Origin: SHVZ01 sp041906305
GTDB lineage: Bacteria; Pseudomonadota; Alphaproteobacteria; SHVZ01
NCBI GenBank assembly: GCA_041906305.1
Contig: JAYRJL010000002.1
Coordinates: 744,001 to 808,000, forward strand
Reading direction: 5' to 3'
DNA length: 64,000 nt
Shown: positions 42,520 to 49,899 of the stretch, in pieces
Layout of the letters: the number at the start of each line of letters is the position of its first letter
Position numbering within the stretch: position 1 is the stretch's first letter
Made by a program: the position numbers and the translations under genes
Notes under the pieces: model-generated
What the model was told of the DNA's origin: nothing
The model's input: only the letters and a program-made list of their open reading frames with translations
Databases searched by the model: none

Positions 42520-43692
42520 ATGTTCTACGAACTGGCCGCCCCGACCTGGGGCGATGAGGAGCTCAAGGCCATCCAGAAGGTGGTCGACTCCGGCATGTTC
42601 ACGATGGGCAAGAACGTGCGCGAGTTCGAGGAGGCCTTCGCCAGGTACTTCGGCCAGAAGTACGCGGTGATGGTGAACTCGGGCTCGTCGGCGAACCTGG
42701 TCGCCATCGCCTCGCTCTTCTACAAGAAGAAGAATCCGCTCCAGCGCGGCGACGAGGCGATCGTGCCGGCGATCTCGTGGGCGACCACGTATCACCCGCT
42801 GCACCAGTACGGTCTCAAGCTCCGCTTCGTCGACGTCGACGTGAACACGCTGAACCTCGATGAGAAGCAGCTCGAGAAGGCGCTGACGCCGAAGACCAAG
42901 CTGCTGGTCGCGGTCTCCATCCTCGGCAACCCGGCGGCGCTCGACGTCATGCGCCGCTTCTGCGACAAGCACGGCCTCTACTTCTTCGAGGACAACTGCG
43001 AGTCGATGGACGCGGAGCTCGCCGGCCGGAAAGCCGGCACCTTCGGCGATCTCAACTCATGGTCCACGTTCTTCTCGCACCACATCTCGACCATGGAAGG
43101 CGGGATGGTGACGACGGATGACGAGGAGCTGTTCCACCTGCTGCGCGCCATGCGCAACCACGGCTGGACCCGCGACGTGCCGCAGCCGACGACGATCTTC
43201 GAAGGCAAGAGCACCGACTTCTACGAGGCCTATCGCTTCATCCTGCCGGGCTACAACGTGCGCCCGATCGAGATGAGCGGCGCCATCGGCGTCGAGCAGC
43301 TGAAGAAGCTGCCGAAGTTCACCGAGGAGCGGCGCAAGAACTGGGCCCTGTTCCAGAAGCTGTTCAAGGACGACGACCGCTTCATCATCCAGAAGGAGAA
43401 CGGCAAGTCGTCTGCCTTCTCGTTCACGATGATCCTGAATCCGAAGTACCACATCGCCCGCGAGCGCGCGATGAAGGCGCTGAAGGATGCCGACATCGGT
43501 TATCGCATCATCACCGGCGGCAACTTCCTCCGCCACGACGTGATCAAGTACTACGACTACGAGGTCGTCGGCGGCGCCACGCCCAACGCGGACATGGCGC
43601 ACGACTTCGGCTTCTTCGTCGGCAACCACCCCTTCGACCTGACCCCGCAGATCACCAAGCTGCGCGAGGTCCTGGATCGCGCCTGCAATTGA
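42520..43692 (+). CDS. ColD-like PLP-dependent GDP-4-keto-6-deoxysugar 3-dehydratase
   Basis: DegT/DnrJ/EryC1/StrS-fold protein, 390 residues. The usual PLP lysine is replaced by histidine in FFSHHISTMEGG, the hallmark of the 3-dehydratases ColD and RfbH rather than aminotransferases. ColD (388 aa) is the better match from memory: FTMG start block, PAISWATTYHPLHQYGL, EDNCESM, NHGWTRDVP and LPGYNVRPIEMSGAIG all correspond; there are no RfbH-type iron-sulfur cysteines obvious. It would remove the C3 hydroxyl of a 4-keto-6-deoxy nucleotide sugar using PLP and glutamate. ATG at 42520, in a tight operon. Confidence 0.85.
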   Translation: MFYELAAPTWGDEELKAIQKVVDSGMFTMGKNVREFEEAFARYFGQKYAVMVNSGSSANLVAIASLFYKKKNPLQRGDEAIVPAISWATTYHPLHQYGLKLRFVDVDVNTLNLDEKQLEKALTPKTKLLVAVSILGNPAALDVMRRFCDKHGLYFFEDNCESMDAELAGRKAGTFGDLNSWSTFFSHHISTMEGGMVTTDDEELFHLLRAMRNHGWTRDVPQPTTIFEGKSTDFYEAYRFILPGYNVRPIEMSGAIGVEQLKKLPKFTEERRKNWALFQKLFKDDDRFIIQKENGKSSAFSFTMILNPKYHIARERAMKALKDADIGYRIITGGNFLRHDVIKYYDYEVVGGATPNADMAHDFGFFVGNHPFDLTPQITKLREVLDRACN

Positions 43693-43739
43693 GGTAACGC
43701 CGCTTCCACCCGGAAGACCGGCTTGGTCGGGACAGAAAC

Positions 43740-44684
43740 ATGGCTGAAAAACTCAACATCCTGATCACCGGCGGCGCCGGCTATCTGGGGTCGACGCTGG
43801 CCCCTGCCCTGCTGGCCGACGGCCACAAGGTCACGGTGCTCGACAACTTCCTGTTCAACCAGGCGCCGCTCAACCACATCGTCGCCGACCCGAACTTCAC
43901 GCCGGTCCGCGGCGACGCCCGCGACGAGGCGGCGCTCAAACCGCACGTCAAGAGCGCCGACGTCGTCATCCCGCTGGCGGCCATGGTCGGCGCCCCGCTC
44001 TGCGACCGCGACAAGACCGCCGCGGTCACCGTCAACCGCGACGCGGTCGAGACGCTCTGCAAGCTGCTGTCGAAGACCCAGCGCCTGCTGATGCCGATCA
44101 CCAATTCCGGCTACGGCATCGGACAGCCGGGCAAGCCGGTGACCGAGAAGGACTCGCTCAATCCGCTCTCGCTCTACGGCCGCACCAAGGTCGAGGCCGA
44201 GCAGATCGCGCTCGAGCGCGACAACTCGATCAGCTTCCGGCTGGCGACCGTCTTCGGCATGTCGCCGCGCATGCGACTCGACCTCCTGGTCAACGATTTC
44301 GTCTACCGCGCCGTCAACGACCGCGCGGTCGTGCTGTTCGAGCCGCACTTCAAGCGCAACTACGTCCATGTCCGCGACGTCGCCCGCGCCTTCCAGCACG
44401 GCATCGGCAAGTTCGAGGAGATGAAAGGTCAGGCCTACAACGTCGGCCTCTCGGACGCGAACCTGTCGAAGTGGGAGCTCTGCGAGCGCATCCAGAAGCA
44501 CCTGCCGAAGTTCGTCTTCATGGAAGCGCCGATCGGCGAGGACCCGGACAAGCGCGACTACATCGTGTCGAATGCCAAGATCGAGGGAACGGGCTTCCAG
44601 CCGAAATATTCCCTCGACGACGGCATCAAGGAGCTCATCAAGGGCTACACGATGATCCGCAACTCGGTCTATTCGAACGTCTGA
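43740..44684 (+). CDS. NAD-dependent sugar epimerase/dehydratase (extended SDR)
   Basis: 314 residues. Rossmann motif TGGAGYLGS at residues 10-18; the catalytic Tyr-Lys pair is in SLYGRTKVEAE (YxxxK, near 148), preceded by TNSGYGIG. NYVHVRDVARAF is the conserved C-terminal substrate region. It acts on a nucleotide sugar: 4-epimerisation, 4,6-dehydration or ketone reduction are all possible. The dehydratase-specific Asp-Glu pair is not apparent beside the Ser/Thr, which leans towards epimerase or reductase. It overlaps the next gene by one base (TGATG). Confidence 0.82.
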   Translation: MAEKLNILITGGAGYLGSTLAPALLADGHKVTVLDNFLFNQAPLNHIVADPNFTPVRGDARDEAALKPHVKSADVVIPLAAMVGAPLCDRDKTAAVTVNRDAVETLCKLLSKTQRLLMPITNSGYGIGQPGKPVTEKDSLNPLSLYGRTKVEAEQIALERDNSISFRLATVFGMSPRMRLDLLVNDFVYRAVNDRAVVLFEPHFKRNYVHVRDVARAFQHGIGKFEEMKGQAYNVGLSDANLSKWELCERIQKHLPKFVFMEAPIGEDPDKRDYIVSNAKIEGTGFQPKYSLDDGIKELIKGYTMIRNSVYSNV

Positions 44685-45628
44685 TGCCTGATTTCCCGCT
44701 CGCCGGCCGCCGCGTCTGGGTCGCCGGCCATCGCGGGATGGTCGGCCAGGCGCTCGTCCGCCGCCTCGGCTCCTCGTCCGAGGTGCTCACCGTCGACCGC
44801 AAAGCGCTCGATCTTCGCCGCCAGTCCGACGTCGAGGACTGGATCGCCGAGAGCAAGCCCGAGGCTGTCTTCATCGCCGCGGCCGTGGTCGGCGGCATCC
44901 TCGCCAACGACTCCCGCCCAGCCGAGTTCATCTACGACAACCTGGCGATCGAGGCGAACATCATCCATGCCGCGGCAAAGCTCGGCGTGGCCAAGCTGAT
45001 GTTCTTAGGATCGTCCTGTGTCTATCCCAAGCTCTGCCCGCAGCCGATGAAGGAGGAGCATCTCCTCACCGGCCCGCTGGAGCCGACCAACGAGTGGTAC
45101 GCGGTCGCCAAGATCGCCGGCATCAAGCTCGCCCAGGCCTATCGCCGCCAGCACGGCAAGGATTTCGTCTCGGTGATCCCGACCGGCCTCTACGGGCCGG
45201 GCGACACCTTCGATCCGGCGGTCAGCCACGTCATCCCGGCCTTGATCCGGAAGATCGAGGCGGCGAAGACAGCCGGCGGCCCGGTCGAGATCTGGGGCAC
45301 CGGCTCCCCGCGTCGCGAATTCCTCTATGTCGACGACTGCGCTGATGCGCTGGTGTTCCTGATGGAGCGCTACAGCGAGGAGCGCATCATCAACATCGGC
45401 CAGGGCGAGGAGATCTCCATCGCCGATCTGGCGAAGCGCATCGCCGCCATCGCCGGATACCAGGGCGGATTCAAGTTCCTCACCGACCGACCGGACGGCA
45501 TGCCGCTGAAGAGCATCGAAGGTTCGCGCCTTGCAGCGATGGGTTGGCAGCCGAAGACGGCGCTCGATCGGGGACTCGCCAACACGATCGAGGCGTTCCG
45601 CTCGGGCCACCGCCGCGATGAGCACTGA
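44684..45628 (+). CDS. GDP-L-fucose synthase / ColC-like epimerase-reductase
   Basis: 314 residues matching Fcl (WcaG): nucleotide motif VAGHRGMVGQAL, GSSCVYPKLCPQPMKEEHLL, the catalytic Tyr-Lys in EWYAVAKIAGIKL, and PTGLYGPGDTFDPAVSHVIPALIRK. Fcl does 3,5-epimerisation and 4-reduction of GDP-4-keto-6-deoxymannose; its homologue ColC does the corresponding step on the 3-deoxy sugar made by ColD. Because a ColD-like gene is two genes upstream, a colitose-type reaction is likely. The substrate could also be a heptose (Campylobacter WcaG-type). ATG at 44684. Confidence 0.87.
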   Translation: MPDFPLAGRRVWVAGHRGMVGQALVRRLGSSSEVLTVDRKALDLRRQSDVEDWIAESKPEAVFIAAAVVGGILANDSRPAEFIYDNLAIEANIIHAAAKLGVAKLMFLGSSCVYPKLCPQPMKEEHLLTGPLEPTNEWYAVAKIAGIKLAQAYRRQHGKDFVSVIPTGLYGPGDTFDPAVSHVIPALIRKIEAAKTAGGPVEIWGTGSPRREFLYVDDCADALVFLMERYSEERIINIGQGEEISIADLAKRIAAIAGYQGGFKFLTDRPDGMPLKSIEGSRLAAMGWQPKTALDRGLANTIEAFRSGHRRDEH

Positions 45629-45703
45629 CCTGACGTGCCCGTCCCCTACAACGCTCGCGTTCCGACCACGCGAAGCGCGCCGGGACGTATCAGGGATCCC
45701 GAG

Positions 45704-46420
45704 GTGACCGACCTTTCCGGCATCGATGTCGCGGTGATCGCCGGCGGACTCGGCACGCGGATCTCGGGCGTGCTAGGCGATACGCCGAAAGTTCTGGCGC
45801 CGGTCAACGGCCGGCCTTTCCTGGCGATCCTGCTGGAGCGCCTGTCGAGCGCCCGGAAGGTCGTTCTCTGCCTCGGCCACCTCGCCGACAAGGTCACGGC
45901 CTGGCTCGCGGCCAATCCCTCCCCGGTCCCGGTCGAGACCGTGATCGAGCCGGAGCCCCTCGGCACTGCGGGTGCGATCCGCTTCGCCCTGCCGAAGCTC
46001 GCCTCCGAGCATGTGCTGATCATGAACGGCGACAGCGTGGTCGAGACCGACCTCGGTAGCTTCGTCGCCGATCACCTGCGTTCGGGAGCCGTCGGCTCCC
46101 TGCTGGCAGTCGAGGTTCCGGACGGCTCGCGCTTCGGCCGGGTCGAGATCGGCCCCGGCGGCCGGCTCACCCGCTTCGTCGAGAAGGATCCGAACGCCAC
46201 AGGAACCGCCTGGATCAACGGCGGCATCTACGCCTTCACCCAGCCGCTGCTGGCGCGTCTCGCCGCCTCCGAGGGCCCTTCGCTCGAAAGGGATTTCCTC
46301 GGCCTCCTGCCGGAGGCTACGCTGCACGTGGCCAAGCGGCAGGCGCGGTTCATCGACATCGGCACGCCGACCTCGCTCTCCGAGGCCCCCGCCTTCTTCA
46401 AGGACGATCGCAAGGCATGA
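45704..46420 (+). CDS. Sugar-phosphate nucleotidyltransferase, HddC-like
   Basis: 238 residues. The nucleotide-binding loop is IAGGLGTRISGVLGDTPKVLAPVNGRPFL with both the Arg and the Lys that contact the triphosphate and phosphate. NGDSVVETDL is the metal-binding Asp site. The size and sequence resemble HddC, D-glycero-alpha-D-manno-heptose-1-phosphate guanylyltransferase, and the next gene is HddA-like. I chose the GTG at 45704 with AGGGA seven bases upstream; an in-frame GTG at 45635 adds 23 Arg/Pro-rich residues. It overlaps the kinase gene by four bases. Confidence 0.82.
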   Translation: MTDLSGIDVAVIAGGLGTRISGVLGDTPKVLAPVNGRPFLAILLERLSSARKVVLCLGHLADKVTAWLAANPSPVPVETVIEPEPLGTAGAIRFALPKLASEHVLIMNGDSVVETDLGSFVADHLRSGAVGSLLAVEVPDGSRFGRVEIGPGGRLTRFVEKDPNATGTAWINGGIYAFTQPLLARLAASEGPSLERDFLGLLPEATLHVAKRQARFIDIGTPTSLSEAPAFFKDDRKA

Positions 46421-47421
46421 TCATCAGCCGCACCCCCTACCGGCTCTCCCTGTTCGGTGGCGGCACCGACTATCCCGGCTGGTACCTGAAGCACGGCGGT
46501 GCCGTCCTCGGCATGGCGATCAACAAGTACTGCTACATCACGGTGCGCGAGCTGCCGCCCTTCTTCGAGCACCGGCACCGGATCGTCTATTCGCGCATCG
46601 AGCTGGTGAAGGAGATCGACCAGATCATCCACCCCGCCGTACGCGCGGTGCTGAAGGAGCATCCGGTCGAGCACGGCATCGAGATTCATCACGACGGCGA
46701 TCTGCCGGCCCGGTCGGGCCTCGGATCCAGCTCCTCCTTCACCTGCGGCCTCTTGAACGCGCTGTTCGCCCTCAAGGGACAGATGTCGACCAAGAAGCGG
46801 CTCGCCGACGAGACGCTTCGCATCGAGCAGAAGGTCATCGCCGAGGCGGTCGGCAGCCAGGACCAGGTCTGGGCGGCCTATGGCGGGCTCGGCCGCATCA
46901 ACTTCCAGACCGACGGATCCTACGAGGTCGAGCCGGTCATCCTCGCCGACGGCCGGAAGAAGGAGCTGGAGGAGTCGATGATCCTCTGCTTCACCGGCAT
47001 CGCTCGCTTCTCGGTCGAGGTGGCGAAGGACAAGATCGCCAACCTCGAGAAGAAGGCGCAGCAGCTCCACGACATGCGCCAGATGGTCGACGAGGCCGAG
47101 GCGATCCTCCGCAGCCCGAAGCGCTCGATCAACGAGATCGGGCGCCTCCTGCACCAGAGCTGGATGCTGAAGCGTGAGCTCGCGGGCTCGGTCACGACCA
47201 GCGTGATCGACGAGATCTACGACGCGGCGATGGCGGCGGGCGCGCTCGGCGGCAAGGTGCTGGGCGCCGGCGGCGGCGGCTTCATGGCCTTCTTCGTCGA
47301 GCCCCACAAGCGCGCCGCCGTGCTGGAGGCGCTCAAGCACCTCTTCGTCGTCCCCTTCAAGATCGGCAGCCCCGGCAGCCGCGTCATCGTCTACGAACCG
47401 GGCGGCCAGATCGAGGAGTGA
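46417..47421 (+). CDS. GHMP-family sugar kinase, HddA-like
   Basis: 334 residues. RTPYRLSLFGGGTDYPGWY is the N-terminal sugar-binding block and ARSGLGSSSSFTCGLL the GHMP phosphate loop; LGAGGGGFMAFFV is motif 3. HddA phosphorylates D-glycero-D-manno-heptose-7-phosphate at C1, providing the substrate for HddC. The isomerase GmhA and phosphatase GmhB are not in the window. Related kinases act on fucose or galactose, so a heptose is likely but not certain. It is coupled to the HddC gene (ATGA). Confidence 0.83.
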   Translation: MIISRTPYRLSLFGGGTDYPGWYLKHGGAVLGMAINKYCYITVRELPPFFEHRHRIVYSRIELVKEIDQIIHPAVRAVLKEHPVEHGIEIHHDGDLPARSGLGSSSSFTCGLLNALFALKGQMSTKKRLADETLRIEQKVIAEAVGSQDQVWAAYGGLGRINFQTDGSYEVEPVILADGRKKELEESMILCFTGIARFSVEVAKDKIANLEKKAQQLHDMRQMVDEAEAILRSPKRSINEIGRLLHQSWMLKRELAGSVTTSVIDEIYDAAMAAGALGGKVLGAGGGGFMAFFVEPHKRAAVLEALKHLFVVPFKIGSPGSRVIVYEPGGQIEE

Positions 47422-47426
47422 CGTCG

Positions 47427-48296
47427 ATGGCGACCGCGGTCCGAAGGGAGCTCGCATTCCGTCCGCTCAATGGCGACTTCGGCGTCGAAGCGCTCGACAT
47501 CGACATCTCCCGCCCGCTGGCACCGGCCGTCGCGGCGGCGCTGCGCCAGGCCTTCGACCAGCATCGCGTCCTGGTGATCCGCGGGCAGAGCCTTTCGCCC
47601 GAAGCGCATATCGCGTTCAGCCGGAATTTCGGCGAGCTCGAGATCCATGTGCTGAACGAGTACCACAAGGCGGCGCATCCGGAGATCTTCGAGCTCTCCA
47701 ACATCGGCCCGGACGGCAAGCCGAACGCGGTGCATCCCGATCGCGGCACGCTGTTCTGGCATACCGACGCCTCGTTCCAAGCGAAGCCGGCGCTGGCGAC
47801 CATCCTCTATGCCGAGCAGGTGCCGTCGAACGGCGGACACACGATGTTCGCCGATATGATCGGCGCCTACGAGGCGCTCGGGCGCGCCGAGCAGCAGCGC
47901 TACCTGGGCCTTCGGGTCCGCCACGACCTGCACATATCGCGGCGCAAGGCCGGGTATCCCGGCATGACCGAGGCACAGCGTCGCCAGGCGCCGCCGGTAA
48001 CGCATCCGCTGGTGCGGCTGCACGAGCCGACGGGACGCAAGGCGATCTATCTCGGCAGCCACGGCCAGGAGTTCCTAGACATGGACGAGGTCGAGAGCCG
48101 TGGGCTCATGGAGCGGGTGATGAACCATTGCACCGAGCCGCGGTTCATCTACGAGCATGTCTGGAAGGCCGGCGACCTCGTGATGTGGGACAACCGCGCC
48201 ACCGTGCATCGCGGCACCGAATACGACACCGCGCTCGAGCCGCGCGTCGTCCGCCGCACCGTGATCAAGGGCACTCAACCGGTCGCAGCAACATGA
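47427..48296 (+). CDS. TauD/TfdA-family 2-oxoglutarate dioxygenase
   Basis: 289 residues. Iron ligands are FWHTDASF (His and Asp) and TVHRGTEYD (distal His), and the 2-oxoglutarate arginine is in VVRRTVIKG. Members oxidise taurine, aryloxyacetates, sulfonates and similar acids. I chose the ATG at 47427, eight bases after AGGAG; a GTG at 47418 overlaps the kinase stop. Tight spacing places it in the sugar operon, so it could hydroxylate the sugar product or the gene could be an unrelated passenger. Confidence 0.85.
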   Translation: MATAVRRELAFRPLNGDFGVEALDIDISRPLAPAVAAALRQAFDQHRVLVIRGQSLSPEAHIAFSRNFGELEIHVLNEYHKAAHPEIFELSNIGPDGKPNAVHPDRGTLFWHTDASFQAKPALATILYAEQVPSNGGHTMFADMIGAYEALGRAEQQRYLGLRVRHDLHISRRKAGYPGMTEAQRRQAPPVTHPLVRLHEPTGRKAIYLGSHGQEFLDMDEVESRGLMERVMNHCTEPRFIYEHVWKAGDLVMWDNRATVHRGTEYDTALEPRVVRRTVIKGTQPVAAT

Positions 48297-48649
48297 ACAT
48301 TTTTCTCCTCGCTCTCGTCATCGCTCTCCTCTCCTCGCCCGCGTCGGCGCAGCCGTTGCCGTTCGAAGGCCGCTGGGCCCAACAGGCCGCGTGGTGCGAC
48401 CCAGCGGCGCGACCAGCCGATGGGCTGCCGCCGATCGTGCTGACTCGCCGGAAGCTGGATGCCGGCATGATGACCTGCGACTTCACCTCGGTGAAGCCGG
48501 GCGGTACCAGCTATCGCGTCGAGGCCAATTGCGTCGTCGCCGCGACCAAGGAACGCGGGCGCGAGTTCTTCGGCTTCAGCCGGGTCGAGGACGTGCTCCA
48601 CTGGAGCTGGGGCGATCGAACCGTCACCTTCCAGCGCTGCCCCAAGTGA
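48293..48649 (+). CDS. Small exported protein of unknown function
   Basis: 118 residues with a clear signal peptide (MNIFLLALVIALLSSPASA, cut before QPLPF), giving a mature protein of about 99 residues. Three or four cysteines (WCDPAAR, MTCDF, ANCVV, QRCPK) could form two disulfides. I do not recognise the family. It overlaps the dioxygenase stop (ATGA) and precedes the beta-lactamase-like gene by 14 bases. Confidence 0.75.
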   Translation: MNIFLLALVIALLSSPASAQPLPFEGRWAQQAAWCDPAARPADGLPPIVLTRRKLDAGMMTCDFTSVKPGGTSYRVEANCVVAATKERGREFFGFSRVEDVLHWSWGDRTVTFQRCPK

Positions 48650-48663
48650 CAAAGGATCTATCC

Positions 48664-49452
48664 ATGCCCGTGAGCTGGAAAAGCGTTCAGGACGTCATCG
48701 CCAAGGCAGAGACAGGCGGCATCAGGCTCGGCGTCGGCGCGATCTCGCCCTCCGGTGAGCGCTTCGCCCACAACGGCGACCGCCCCTTCGTCGCCGCCAG
48801 CACCGTCAAGATCGCGATCATGATCGAGATCTTCCGGCTGGTCGACGCGGGGAAGCTCTCGCTCGAAAAGCTGCACAAGATGACCGCCGACGACAAGTCG
48901 AACGGCAGCGGCGTGCTATTGCATATGCACACCGGCGTCGAGGTCACGATCGGGGATCTCGTCTATCTGATGATGTCGATCAGCGACAATACCGCGACCA
49001 ACATCCTGATCGACTACGCCGGGATGGACCAGGTCAATGGCGCCATGCGGAGTCTCGGCATGCCGAAGTCGGTGCTGGGCCGGAAGATGCGCGGGCGCCC
49101 CGTGCTGCCGGGAGAGAACGAGAACCTGGCGGTGCCGAGCGAGTACGCGAGCATGATCCAGGCGATCATGAACGGCACCGCCGCCTCGCCGTCGGCCTGT
49201 ACCCAGATGGTCTCGGTGCTGGAGAAGCAGCAGAACAACCGACGGATCGCCCGCCATCTGCCGAGGGACAACACGCCGAGGTGGGGCACCAAGACCGGCA
49301 GCCTGCCGAACGTGATCAACGACGTCGGCTTCATCATGACGCCGAAGGGGCCGGCGATCGCCGCCGTCTTCGTCGAGAACTGCCCCGACCAGCTCGCGGG
49401 CGAGCAGATCATCGGCGACGTCGCCCGCGCGGTGCTGAGCGTCGCCGCCTGA
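48664..49452 (+). CDS. Class A beta-lactamase-fold serine hydrolase lacking the deacylation Glu
   Basis: 262 residues with the penicillin-recognising fold (PF13354 type). Motifs: STVK (AASTVKIAIM, SxxK), SDN (SISDNTATN) and KTG (WGTKTGSLPN). The omega-loop, found by the LPGENENLAVP segment, appears to have Lys/Met where class A enzymes have Glu166 and no Asn170, so hydrolysis of acyl-enzyme would be weak. The N-terminus MPVSWKSVQDVI has no signal peptide. A cytoplasmic esterase, amidase or peptidase role is likelier than antibiotic resistance. CAAAGGA precedes the ATG. Confidence 0.82.
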   Translation: MPVSWKSVQDVIAKAETGGIRLGVGAISPSGERFAHNGDRPFVAASTVKIAIMIEIFRLVDAGKLSLEKLHKMTADDKSNGSGVLLHMHTGVEVTIGDLVYLMMSISDNTATNILIDYAGMDQVNGAMRSLGMPKSVLGRKMRGRPVLPGENENLAVPSEYASMIQAIMNGTAASPSACTQMVSVLEKQQNNRRIARHLPRDNTPRWGTKTGSLPNVINDVGFIMTPKGPAIAAVFVENCPDQLAGEQIIGDVARAVLSVAA

Positions 49453-49465
49453 CGATCGGGCCGCG

Positions 49466-49834
49466 TCAGAAGGACAGCGTCGCCGCGCCGTCCTTCATCT
49501 CGGCGAACATGGCGCTGGCGCCGACGATGACGACACCATCGAGCAGGTCCGCCTGATCGTAGCCTCGCGACTTCACGCAGGGCGGGCAGGCCCAGATCGT
49601 GCCGCCGCGCTTCTGGAACTCCTCGATCAGCTTGGAGAGGGACTCGAGCGGCGCCACCTGAGTCAGGCGCTGCCCACCCTTGCGGACCAGGTCGATCGCG
49701 GTCGAGGTGAGGAACACCGAGGCCTTGAGGCCCGCGGTCAGCGCGCCGTTGGCGATGGTGAAGGCGACCGAGGAGATTTCGGACTCGATCCCCTTGGTGA
49801 GAAGCACGACGACCTTGTCTGTTCCATTCTGCAT
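49466..49834 (-). CDS. DsrE/DsrF-like family protein
   Basis: 122 residues. The N-terminal VVVLLTKGIESEISSVAFTIANGALTAG and the cysteine motif WACPPCVKSRGY are typical of DsrE/F-like sulfur-transfer family proteins (TusD relatives). Conserved cysteines are at about 85 and 88. The ATG at 49834 is divergent from the AraC regulator, whose start is 65 bases away, so the regulator probably controls it. The 3' end is 13 bases from the convergent serine hydrolase gene. It is probably a small soluble oligomer; sulfur donor and acceptor unknown. Confidence 0.83.
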   Translation of the reverse strand: MQNGTDKVVVLLTKGIESEISSVAFTIANGALTAGLKASVFLTSTAIDLVRKGGQRLTQVAPLESLSKLIEEFQKRGGTIWACPPCVKSRGYDQADLLDGVVIVGASAMFAEMKDGAATLSF

Positions 49835-49899
49835 TGGGATGCTCGCCTGAGGTTGGTTTCGGTGCGCCAGGGAGATACCCGCGATCGGAGGAAGCGTCT

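Noticed and set aside
42520..43692. DegT-family aminotransferase for a sugar amine
   Set aside because: The PLP lysine is replaced by His (SHHISTMEGG), which is the ColD/RfbH dehydratase signature.
48664..49452. Beta-lactamase resistance gene
   Set aside because: No signal peptide, and the deacylating Glu166 seems absent by alignment.
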